From Ectocarpus siliculosus (Eukaryota; Sar; Phaeophyceae; Ectocarpales; Ectocarpaceae): a stretch of 17,830 nt of DNA. This document shows, piece by piece, positions 8,773 to 16,242 of this stretch. Each line of letters begins with the position of its first letter. Position 1 is the stretch's first letter. Location: the NCBI GenBank assembly GCA_000310025.1, contig FN648884.1:1-17830 (forward strand), read 5' to 3'. The translations under genes and the position numbers were made by a program. The notes below the pieces were generated by a model. It was not told where the DNA came from and did not search any database. It saw only the letters and a program-made list of their open reading frames with translations.

Positions 8773-8920
8773 TTGAACTATTACGTCCGCTACGCGCACT
8801 CAAAATGTGACCGTCACACATATTCCTCCCCTCCCGTGACGACTGTCATCGCGAATACCTCCGCAGGACGGAATCCACCCCAACGAGGTCAGGTGAAGGA
8901 CGCCAACCTAAAACCCAGCA

Positions 8921-9271
8921 TCACAAACCTCCATCACATGGAGTTGGTATTATAGGCCCTTCAGCCCGGGCTATTCCATGCCATTGAGTCCGTCGCTCTG
9001 ACGGCTGCCGTTGCAGATCGACGAGACGGATGCTAGCGCGCCAAACTCCGCCGTCCGGTCGGCATCCCTCTGATGTATTTGTACAGCCGAAGTCGTGCCC
9101 GACCCCCCCTGTGTCCAAAGGCCGAGTTCCTCGGTGGTGAGCCCAATGAGTTTTATCTGTCGGCGCCATTGCCCCCTGCTGGTTGGCAAACGAGTGATGG
9201 ATTGCTGTAATTGTTAGGTCGTGTTCCTCCTGCTGCGAAAAGACAACGTGCAGGTCAACCTTTAATACGTA
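8921..9271 (-). CDS. Exon-like minus-strand segment, unknown product
   Basis: The frame ending at 8921 is open back to 9271, where the minus strand reads caccctag, an acceptor-like site. The only early ATG is at 9169 (82 codons). The upstream part is rich in Val, His and Gln, the downstream part in Gly, Arg and Thr. Its neighbour frame (from 9189) is also open, with a WRRQIKLIGLTTEELGLW stretch. I recognise neither; this could be a decayed gene or an exon. Confidence 0.22.
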   Translation of the reverse strand, partial: YVLKVDLHVVFSQQEEHDLTITAIHHSFANQQGAMAPTDKTHWAHHRGTRPLDTGGVGHDFGCTNTSEGCRPDGGVWRASIRLVDLQRQPSERRTQWHGIARAEGPIIPTPCDGGL

Positions 9272-9330
9272 CTAGGGTGAAGCATCGCCCCCCCCGATTG
9301 CGGTGGGTCGGCGGGGGCTCAAGGTGTTAG

Positions 9331-9663
9331 ATGTCGAGTGGGTCTGGGAGCACGGCGGACGTGTGCTGCAGCGCAATGGTTGAACACCATGAATCATATG
9401 CGTGTACAATACTTGGAGACCTCTCGACCATGTCGTTTCGGGTGGTGGTGGGGGTTGAAGACTGCAACAATGCCAAAGAACTCCGTGTTCAACGCATTCG
9501 CCCCATGCAAGACGCGTCCGTCACCAAATCATCCTCCTGCATTGGTGGTGGCGAGAGCCGAAATGTCTACTTATCTCGTGTGAGCTTACTTACGAAAGTA
9601 AGCATAGCGACTTTATCCATTCCTACTGTATTTCCGAGAAGAAAAAGGAGTGTGACCCGATGA
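9331..9663 (+). CDS. Hypothetical small protein or 5' exon
   Basis: ATG at 9331 opens a 110-codon frame starting MSSGSGSTADVCC. Codon texture is good to about 9580: a Cys/Ser-rich start, a Val-rich segment, then a basic stretch. Two donor-like sites fall late in the frame: cgt followed by gtgagc (9580) and aaa followed by gtaagc (9598). A perfect hairpin (9584-9603) covers both. An acceptor-like tttgtgcag at 9822 would then end the protein after about nine more codons. It may be a short spliced gene. No family is recognised. Confidence 0.33.
   Translation: MSSGSGSTADVCCSAMVEHHESYACTILGDLSTMSFRVVVGVEDCNNAKELRVQRIRPMQDASVTKSSSCIGGGESRNVYLSRVSLLTKVSIATLSIPTVFPRRKRSVTR
9584..9603. repeat. Perfect 8-bp hairpin over splice-donor-like sites
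   Basis: GCTTACTT and AAGTAAGC are perfect complements around a 4-base loop (ACGA). The right half contains the donor-like GTAAGC at 9598 and the left half its complement. Confidence 0.7.
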
Positions 9664-9822
9664 AGGAGGAAAGGGAAGAGGAGAGTATAGTAGTATAGTA
9701 TACTTCCCAACTCGAACGTGTAGTCTTTATGCGGGTTGTTTTTAGTTCGAATTGTAACAATACCGCGTGGTTGGGCCCCATAGGGATAAACCGAAATAAG
9801 AGTCATCTTGGGTTTTGTGCAG

Positions 9823-10024
9823 GAACTACTGTTTGTACACTATTCCGTGTAGTGAAACTAGGCGGGGTATCTCTGTGCAAGAACTACCGTTTTTCGGCCA
9901 AACACAAACGCGCCAAAAACATCGTGTTCCTCGGCTAAAACAAAGGGGGAGCTCACAGGAGGTCGGGACGAACTCTCTGTTCTGCGAATACATGGGCAAC
10001 CGAAAAAAAGGAACAAAGCAATGA
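9823..10024 (+). CDS. Exon-like open segment, unknown product
   Basis: After the acceptor-like gggttttgtgcag (to 9822), one frame is open to the TGA at 10022. It is polar and basic with Gln/Arg-rich parts and ends GNRKKGTKQ. Another frame (9729-9938) is also open and basic. The phase does not fit the 9598 donor for the longer frame. Low support. Confidence 0.18.
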
Positions 10025-10087
10025 GCAAGTTTGTCGCACCGACAACTACTCCATACCCACAATACAAAAAATGCGCTGTCGGGAAAG

Positions 10088-10114
10088 TACTACTACTACT
10101 ACTACTACTACTAC
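10088..10114. repeat. (TAC)9 microsatellite
   Basis: Nine perfect TAC triplets. On the opposite strand it reads as a Ser run in an open frame without ATG (9858-10226), which I take as incidental. Confidence 0.95.
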
Positions 10115-10263
10115 ATACTGTACAACGATATGTTTTCGGCGAGCCGTAGGTGGGACGGTTCCAACGCCACGTCCCTGATATTAGTATCAGTTTAATATGG
10201 CCTAATCGGGGGTACTCTACTTTCAAGTTAAAGATACTACAAGGACGACCATATTTATATTAT

Positions 10264-10596
10264 CTACGGTCTGGCGGCACAATAAAGGAATGACGTCAAC
10301 GCGTGAGTCAGTCTGGACTGATACGTGATGTGCTTACTTACGTGAACGTAAAAAAATATGGTTAAGCACGTTTGAAAGGCACCGCCGACTCTACGGCGAA
10401 CAAACGGCACACGAGACATTGTAACAATGGAGCGATGCAAAGCAGAAGTAGTTAGCGACTTCGAGGGGGGAGGGGTAGCGCGACATCCCCGGCATTCACG
10501 ATACACAAGCGCATCGCCATAACATGCTGTGCTGTCATGCAATAAACCCACGATGTAGCACGAGGGTGTATTTCCGGGCCGGACGCATTGTGCCAT
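10264..10596 (-). CDS. Hypothetical protein, 110 residues, unknown function
   Basis: ATG at 10596 opens the better-looking part of a 151-codon open frame (open from 10719). It begins MAQCVRPG and has several Cys residues, including an RECRGCR segment. A basic patch and a hydrophobic aromatic stretch follow near the end. A strong donor (CAC followed by gtaagt) lies on this strand at about 10341, so the last part may be intronic. A TATA-like string on this strand at about 10251-10258 lies downstream and cannot serve this gene. Confidence 0.28.
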   Translation of the reverse strand: MAQCVRPGNTPSCYIVGLLHDSTACYGDALVYRECRGCRATPPPSKSLTTSALHRSIVTMSRVPFVRRRVGGAFQTCLTIFFYVHVSKHITYQSRLTHALTSFLYCAARP

Positions 10597-11097
10597 TATC
10601 AAACGACGTCGACTCAACGCAGACCCTCCCTCCTTGTTGACATAGTTCGACAATTGTGATAACACCGCGTGGGTCCCGACATGTATGATTGATCGCCTCC
10701 TACCTCGGTCACGAAACACACACCCTGGTTATCTCAGAAGGCTGGCTGTGACTATCGTTTACATGCTATCGTCTAGACTATGCGATTACTCGGTTTCAAG
10801 GTATCGTGGATTTGAGTGCGACCACACGTACCAGGTTGTTATCTCGATGAAACAGGAAAGGCGCTAGGCGTCTTACTGTCAGACCATACCTTGTGCCTAC
10901 AACGTTCGGTTGGACACCGCACAGATACTAGCGTGTACGTGTGTGTGCGACCTCCCTCTCCTCGCTGTAGCTCCAGCGTGCTCGTCATCGACCCTCAGTG
11001 TGGATTGACGTTGCGGACCTCCTAGCACATACATTCCAGTTGGCCTGTACTGCTGCTATCCTGCCGTGTGTGGGCGTGTGGTATGCGTCAGTTAAGC

Positions 11098-11334
11098 TCA
11101 TCGAAAACAGGCAAGACGCCGAGTAAACGCCAGTATTTGTAGACAATTGATTGGCGGACGCCAAGTTATATCTGTCTCGGCGGCTTCTTTCTCGGTGCCT
11201 TCAAATTCCCTTCCTGGGTCTGCCAGTGTGTGAGACAGAACAACAGCGGTCTGCCGACTTGAAATGGAAAGCGATTTCCCAAGTACAATCTCCTGTGTGG
11301 CACGCAGGCTACGCCGCCGTAGCCCGACTATCAT
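11098..11334 (-). CDS. Hypothetical small protein, 78 residues
   Basis: ATG at 11334 opens a 78-residue frame that reads like protein. It starts basic (MIVGLRRRSLRATQE), then comes a hydrophobic Val/Leu segment, an acidic EKEAAETD stretch and a Cys-containing basic tail. Frames on the + strand overlap (11151-11390, 11264-11461) and are less convincing. There is no match to a known family. Confidence 0.27.
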   Translation of the reverse strand: MIVGLRRRSLRATQEIVLGKSLSISSRQTAVVLSHTLADPGREFEGTEKEAAETDITWRPPINCLQILAFTRRLACFR

Positions 11335-11542
11335 CTATTCCTACGCGGGATCGTGGTTGTTCGGCAAGTCTTTGTCCAAACGTACAGTGAGTCTACCACC
11401 TACTGCGGTCGTGCCTCGAAGCACCCCGGGCGGGAGGGTGATTGGTGCTCTCCGCTCCTAATAGCCTAAAAAAGGGTTTGAGATACGTTGCAGCAGTATC
11501 CCTTTCACATTCCGCGCTCGATACTCGTTCGGGTCTGCGTTC

Positions 11543-11812
11543 ATGGCTTGGCACAATACGCGACGAAGCGTAGTACGTCATGTAAGGCTAACTAGCCCAC
11601 TGTCGTCTAGCCTGCTGGTGCAGGCCACGACGTTGACAGCAGTTGAGAGATTGTGGTTCTCTTCTCTGCGCATACCAGCAACATGGGATTTGCGTGATCC
11701 AGATGTTCCTAGATGTCGTGTTATCCCGCCCGAGGAATGTGGCTGGATAAGTCAGAACGGCTACGATCGTACAGCACACGTCGTGGGTTTATTGGGGACG
11801 ACAGGCGCATAG
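11543..11812 (+). CDS. Hypothetical small protein or exon, 89 residues
   Basis: ATG at 11543 has G at +4 but T at -3. The frame has coding-like codons throughout: a basic start, an Ala/Leu/Thr segment, aromatic residues, then a Pro/Asp-rich part with RVIPPEECGW. A donor-like cat followed by gtaagg lies near 11582. The segment at 12032 could be a downstream exon. Function is unknown. Confidence 0.3.
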   Translation: MAWHNTRRSVVRHVRLTSPLSSSLLVQATTLTAVERLWFSSLRIPATWDLRDPDVPRCRVIPPEECGWISQNGYDRTAHVVGLLGTTGA

Positions 11813-12031
11813 GCACGGGGTAACCCGATGGGAACGGCGAAAGGGCATCCCGTGCTACTGTACTATGCACATGAAGGGGGGTGGGGAGATCCACGACGAC
11901 AGCAGTGTTGCAGGCGTCTGGGCGTCTCTTGCATGGTATTCATACGCGTACGCGCTGTACACGATAAATTATTTTCTTCTTAGAGCATCCTCTTGCACAT
12001 ACGTACGTATCTAGTATGTGTTCCCGTCCAG

Positions 12032-12178
12032 GTCGTCGTTGAACGTCTGGCGCGAACGAACCACACACCTGAACGAATTGACTTCCCGCGTGCAGACAGA
12101 AAGGACCATGGTCCGGGGTACTGCACTACCGAGCGTGTTGACGGTCGCGGGTGCATAGCTCGTCATCGTCCGTGTTAG
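12032..12178 (+). CDS. Probable terminal exon of an unknown gene
   Basis: A good acceptor (tgtgttcccgtccag, ending 12031) precedes 49 codons, including the stop TAG at 12176. They are charged and protein-like (VVVERLARTNHTPERIDF at the start) with three Cys near the end. There is no ATG at its beginning, so it needs an upstream exon, possibly the ORF at 11543. Product not recognised. Confidence 0.27.
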   Translation, partial: VVVERLARTNHTPERIDFPRADRKDHGPGYCTTERVDGRGCIARHRPC

Positions 12179-12486
12179 GTGAAATATCGCCAGATGTGGT
12201 GTGGTAGAGGGGAAATTGATGCATGCGCATGTGCTTGAAATATAAATTTAGCTACTTGTATTGAAAATAAAATAATGCGGTGTTGAAGAGTACCATTCTA
12301 GATATACCCGCCGTGGTCGAACGGGATGTGGTTGGTGGTAGAGTTGATGAAAGACGGCTGGGTACTGCACTTACTTCTATACACTGATGATTAATATTAG
12401 TGATGCCAGCTGGTGCAGTAGGGTAATATAGAGATGGGTGCCTTGGGTCATTGTAATATTGATGAAAAAGAGATACCTGCCGAAAG

Positions 12487-12707
12487 TACCGTATATGACA
12501 CAAGATAACACACCCCCTTGGCCGATTTTCAAAGCTCAATTTCTCAACAGCAGGAAGAGTCACAGCGCCTAAAACGGCGGCGTTGGAACCGTCTCGTCGA
12601 GAGCTGTTCGAAAACGTATTGTTTCGTTTATTCATCCTCTTCGTCGTGGAGTAATCGAGCTTTGAAAATCGGTCCAGGGGGTGTGTTATCTTGTGTCATA
12701 TACGGTA
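12487..12707. mobile_element. MITE-like element with 51-bp terminal inverted repeats and TA flanks
   Basis: Positions 12487-12537 and 12657-12707 are reverse complements with only two mismatches and no gaps. The ends read TA-CCGTATATGACAC and GTGTCATATACGG-TA. Pairing continues at lower identity toward the centre, leaving a short core near 12597. There is no transposase. The small size, long terminal inverted repeats and TA at both ends fit a non-autonomous Tc1/mariner-type element. A TA duplication cannot be told apart from part of the palindrome without an empty site. A minus-strand open frame of about 127 codons (12252-12635) runs through the left arm and is probably incidental. Confidence 0.6.
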
Positions 12708-12896
12708 ATCACAGAACCACGCGCCTGTCTTGGTTGGATGCTATTGGCCCGCATCTCACAGTCTAGCGAGCGAAATGGCACCGCACATTGTCACATGCAC
12801 CACATATCTTTCTCTTTCCGCCGCTTTGTCTCCGCCCCCAAGACCACAACTTGCTCAACCCATTGCCCCCGTCACAGCCTCACATCCGTCTACAAG

Positions 12897-13157
12897 ATGA
12901 TGCTATCGCTCGGAGGCGCCGGGGGAGGTGGTAGTGGTCGGGATAGGGAGGACGATGACTTACCTGGTACCGGCGGAGTCGGGCCGGGGCACTGTCGCAC
13001 CTCTACCACGGTCGTCTCTCATGACACCGACTCCGACGAAGACGATGCCCACGAACGGTTGGGTAGCGAGGAAGTCGAGCTGGAGCGCAAGGTCAAGACG
13101 ACAGTTACGACAACGACGACTGAAGTGACGACGACTGTTCGAGCTCCTAAAAAGTGA
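12897..13157 (+). CDS. Acidic low-complexity ORF, probable first coding exon of the RING-H2 gene
   Basis: The frame opens with two consecutive ATGs (12897, 12900) after a pyrimidine-rich leader. It encodes about 86 residues: a Gly-rich start, an acidic stretch with DREDDD and DTDSDEDD, a Glu-rich segment, then a Thr/Val-rich tail ending RAPKK. Codon texture is clearly coding-like. The stop TGA at 13155 overlaps a good splice donor: exon sequence ending AAA at 13153 is followed by gtgaga. Removing an intron from 13154 leaves phase 2. That phase fits the acceptor at 14011-14013 (tgcttgcccag, joining at 14014) and also the weaker acceptors at 13851 and 13854, all of which enter the reading frame of the RING gene. 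With the 14014 acceptor the combined protein would be 541 residues. I therefore infer a first exon. The alternative is a stand-alone 86-residue acidic protein. No domain is recognised. Confidence 0.5.
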   Translation: MMLSLGGAGGGGSGRDREDDDLPGTGGVGPGHCRTSTTVVSHDTDSDEDDAHERLGSEEVELERKVKTTVTTTTTEVTTTVRAPKK

Positions 13158-13172
13158 GAGGAATAACGCACG

Positions 13173-13179
13173 TATAAAT
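13173..13179 (+). promoter_or_regulatory. TATA-box-like element
   Basis: TATAAAT in the context cacgTATAAATGTG lies about 490 bases upstream of the ATG at 13667 and within the proposed first intron. If used, it would drive a transcript lacking the acidic exon at 12897. The match is short and could be chance. Confidence 0.3.
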
Positions 13180-13666
13180 GTGTGTGTGGACGCGCTGGCA
13201 TTACGTGGCGCAGCAGCGTGTTTGGAGGTAGTGTCGATGTTGCCTGCGGTAGGAGCACGGAACATGTTGGGTAGCAGGTCGGTAGTATTGGTGTATTGGG
13301 GATTGGGGCTAGTCTTGTCTTTCGAACGGCCGTCCCTCCCCGCGCAAATTGCAACACAATGCAGTCTGCTAAATGGAGAACATCGTACGCCGTAAATGGG
13401 CTTGTCCGCACGTGGCAACAGCATACCCACCTCGCTCCGTACGTATCGCAGCCAATCGCGCCCCGATATGGGTGATTTGTTGCTGCCCGCAGTTTAAATT
13501 GTATCCGTTGACGACAAAAACGGAACAAGAAACGAGCGCCACGAGCTTAAATCGACCTCGTAGCAAATGTCATCATCCCCGTTGCTCTCGCACGGAGTGT
13601 AAGCTACGACGTTTGCGTCAGGCAGCGGTCACCTGATACTGTCTTCCGACGGCCAAACCAGCTACG

Positions 13667-16189
13667 ATGCTTCGCACCGGTAGTTGGGGTTATATTTTCA
13701 CGCTGAAAACCGGTGAAGTAGTCAAGTTCTCACTGTACTGGATTTGGCCTGTCCGACCTCTTCCACACAACGGACGTCATTCTGCAAACGCCGCTTTGCT
13801 CCAGTGGTTCCATCCGGCGCGACGTACGAAATACATAACCCTTATCTACAGCAGGTACCAACCCCCGTGGACAAACTCCTGCGCGTCCGGATATTTGGTG
13901 ACGACGCCGATCGAAAGGGTGGTGTGTTTCGATGCACAAACCCGCTTTGACAAGTTGTGTGCTTCCGTTCCTACCCGAAAATTTGGTCTCCGTTCGGACT
14001 CATGCTTGCCCAGAATGAGCAGGTCGGAAATAAGAGACATGATGATATCTGCACTCAACCTCAACCGGTCGAAGCGAGGGGTTAGGTCTTCAGTCGTCGA
14101 GCTGCCTGCTGCGGCGTCTGATGCTTCCAGCCCCCAGGGCACACCTCAGGCGCAGATTCAGTCCGGCGGTTCGTCCTCTGGTGACGGATCTGCCCATCAC
14201 ACCGGAGCTGCCTCCAGCGGTCCTTCGCGGGTTCCGTGGAGGCGGCCGCGTTCGCTACTGAGGCTCCCCGGGTCCGCCGCCTCGAGGCGCCAACGGACCA
14301 CTGTCGAAGTCCTGCCTGATCCACCGAGGGGCCGACGCACAACTTCGCCGTCGCCCCAACCCGGCAGCAGACCGGCGCCCTCCGTACTTCCCACCACCCG
14401 GCAGTACGGGCGCCCTTCGGCGCAAGCCGTTCCGCGCGTTCCCTCGCGGAGTCCGCTTCTGCTCACTGCCGGAGATGACAGCAGCGGTTCCGATAGGCCC
14501 GCGGCGCAGGCGACAGGGGACAGGCGACCCTCTCGGGTGGTGCCGAGTGTCATCGACCTCGCCGGGGGCAACGCTGTTCGGGCAGGTGCTTCACGTTCGC
14601 CTTCTCCTGAGTCTACCAACGCGGTGGTACGACATGTGGACGAAGGTATGAGGGACATAGAACGCAGGAGGCTAGCACGTGAGGCGACCCGGCGGGCCAG
14701 GGAGGCGGAGAGGCGCTTGCGGGACGCACAAGCCGGTTACGACTCCGAGTTCGATATGGACACGCCGACGCCGACGTTGAGCCAGGAGCAGATTCTGCGG
14801 CTGCAGTCGTTGTCGCCCGTCGTGACCGACCTCACAGGAAGTAAGTATCTCGTGTCGTTCATGTCTTGTAACTCCGTCCATAATTCGTTGTAGGGATAAA
14901 GGGCGTGCACCAGCCAGATAGATAAAACGTCTGTACACTTGCGTGCCATCCATCTGTTAAATTCCCGCGTGCGCCCCGGGATTGAAAATGGTGCACTTGC
15001 TTACGGTAGTTCGATAAGAGGATACAGGTGTCCCCCAGCACGAAGGTCTAAATAGTACGCGCTCGCCTGACGTCTGGGTAAGGCCCTCGTGGTGGAGTAA
15101 CTGCTACACGCTGGGATGCTGATTATTTACGCCCACTCCGTACGCGTGCATTTTAAAGGCCTCACCCAGTGGGAGTTCGACATGTACACCACTACCGTCC
15201 TCCCGAGCTCGGAGGAGGACGACACGGCCGCCTTACAGTACATGCTAGACCTCGAGAGGGAGGAGGAGGACAAGAAGAAGAAGAAGGAAGAAGGGGAGGA
15301 GGAGAAGGAGGAACAAGAGGAGGAGGAGGAGAAGGAGGAGGAGGAGGAGGAGGAGGAGGCTAAAGAGGAGGAGGAGGAGGAGGAGGATGCTAAAGAGGAG
15401 GAGGAGGAGGAGGAGGAGGAGGAGGCTAAAGACGAGGAGGGTGGAGGGGGCGGTGAGGACGACGCCGGATTTAAAGACGGGAGGGTCAAGCAGAAAAAGA
15501 AGGGAAAGGGGAAGCGTAAGCGTAAAACTTCTTTCAAGCGCAAGAAGTATGACGACTGCGCCATTTGCCTCGACTCCATTACGCCTTTTGAGGGCCGGAC
15601 AACTCTTCCCTGCGGGCATGTCTTCCACTGGTAAGCGTGTGGGCCGGTGTATGTATGTCCTCCTTGTTTAGGTCCCATTCTTGATTCCGTGCACATTAAG
15701 AATGCATTTATTATCTGCCCGGTGTGTGTATTGTGTCGTCCAGACAAGCTTAACGCGTATCGTACATAGTCCTGCTTGCATTCGGCCGTTCTGGGTGTAC
15801 GTTCGCCGGACCGCCGCACGCGAATATCGCTGAGGTCACGTTTAGCGCCGTGCAAACATTATCAGGTGATCGATGGTTGGGGCATCATCATTGATATATT
15901 GTTATTTTATTATCGCGCACAACCCGAAGCCATCTCTCGTGTACTTATCGCCACTGGTCTTATCGTTTTCGATACCACGTTCTGCTTAGGGCGTACCGTG
16001 TTTGCTTTACTCCCGAGGCTGTCCCTGTGAGTCGTCATGTGGAATGTAAGACATTATTAACACGCCTTCATAACGACAACCCCTCTCCGCCCCCCCTCCT
16101 CCCCCTTTGCCCTGTCCAGGGTTTGCGCGCACACGTTGCTTCTTAACTACAGTTCACAGTGCCCCTCTTGCCGCAAAGAAGTCGCGTGA
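13667..16189 (+). CDS. Spliced RING-H2 E3 ubiquitin ligase with SUMO-interaction-like motifs (STUbL-like)
   Basis: Exons are 13667-14840, 15159-15630 and 16120-16189; phases match at both junctions and the model gives 571 residues. RING-H2 proteins bind an E2 and promote ubiquitin transfer. The RING spans residues 525-566 with spacing C-x2-C-x14-C-x-H-x2-H-x2-C-x11-C-x2-C. Its first five ligands lie in exon 2 and its last three in the terminal exon, so the RING exists only after splicing. Before it come a Lys/Arg-rich stretch (about 502-521, nuclear-localisation-like) and a Glu-rich tract (about 423-483). A charged Arg/Glu helix covers about 328-359, and a Pro/Ser/Arg-rich region lies upstream of it. 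VVEL (143), VEVL (213), VIDL (295) and VVTDLTG (385) resemble SUMO-interaction motifs. This order of parts is that of SUMO-targeted ubiquitin ligases; that role is inferred. The 5' end is uncertain: residues 1-116 may be intronic, with coding resuming at the 14014 acceptor after an upstream exon at 12897. The ATG at 13667 has A at -3 and follows an in-frame stop at 13634. Confidence 0.78.
14841..15158 (+). other. Intron in the RING-H2 gene (318 bases)
   Basis: The donor is GGAA followed by gtaagtat, a near-consensus 5' site. The acceptor is gcattttaaag, joined at 15159. Exon 1 ends in phase 1 (A) and exon 2 begins GC, giving Ser at residue 392. The alternative acceptor cccag at 15169 would be out of phase. 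An in-frame ATG at 15116 allows the second exon to be read alone, but only the spliced form joins the Ser/Pro-rich and Glu-rich parts. Confidence 0.65.
15254..15433 (+). repeat. Purine-only GAG/GAA tract coding for poly-Glu
   Basis: This is a nearly uninterrupted purine tract of GAG and GAA triplets. Short GCTAAA (Ala-Lys) interruptions at about 15359, 15389 and 15425 divide it into Glu blocks of increasing length. It is in frame in exon 2 of the RING gene and gives an acidic low-complexity linker. Triplet slippage probably makes its length variable. The Ser- and Leu-rich ORFs on the opposite strand and other frames here are by-products of the tract. Confidence 0.9.
15631..16119 (+). other. 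Intron splitting the RING domain (489 bases)
   Basis: The donor is CACTG followed by gtaagc. The acceptor follows a long C/T tract (about 16079-16118) ending ctgtccag. The join makes a Trp codon (TG plus G), then Val-Cys, placing the sixth RING ligand exactly two residues after the second His. Without splicing the frame stops at 15632 (TAA) and the RING lacks three ligands, so the intron is strongly supported. The intron itself contains two exon-like segments, described under findings. Confidence 0.8.
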
Positions 16190-16242
16190 ACAAGATTTTC
16201 GGGCTGCTGTGCACAAGACGCGATTCTTTTTTAGCAGTACCC

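Noticed and set aside
8971-9189. Possible protoglobin or retroelement fragment from IGLTTEELGLW in a minus frame
   Set aside because: Only a short chance-level resemblance; the neighbouring frame is equally open and no further domain features follow.
12252-12635. Minus-strand 127-codon ORF with an ATG
   Set aside because: Its 5' half runs through the left arm of the MITE-like element, so the open frame is better explained by the repeat.
13019-13528. Minus-strand 169-codon frame with a Val/Thr-rich part
   Set aside because: Overlaps the acidic + exon and mirrors its ACG/GAC triplets; composition looks antisense.
13373-13636. + strand 87-codon Cys/His-containing ORF, considered as a zinc-binding exon
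   Set aside because: The Cys/His spacing fits no zinc-finger pattern I know, and its frame stops before 13667. It does have a donor-like site at 13600, but no partner join was compelling.
14197-14658. Minus-strand 153-codon frame
   Set aside because: Lies opposite the best coding exon of the window; GC-rich coding sequence commonly leaves an antisense frame open.
15127-15855. Minus-strand 242-codon frame with long Ser runs, and the Leu-rich frame at 15245-15628
   Set aside because: They are antisense readings of the GAG tract. The purine tract leaves several frames open automatically, and the + strand frame leads into a valid RING.
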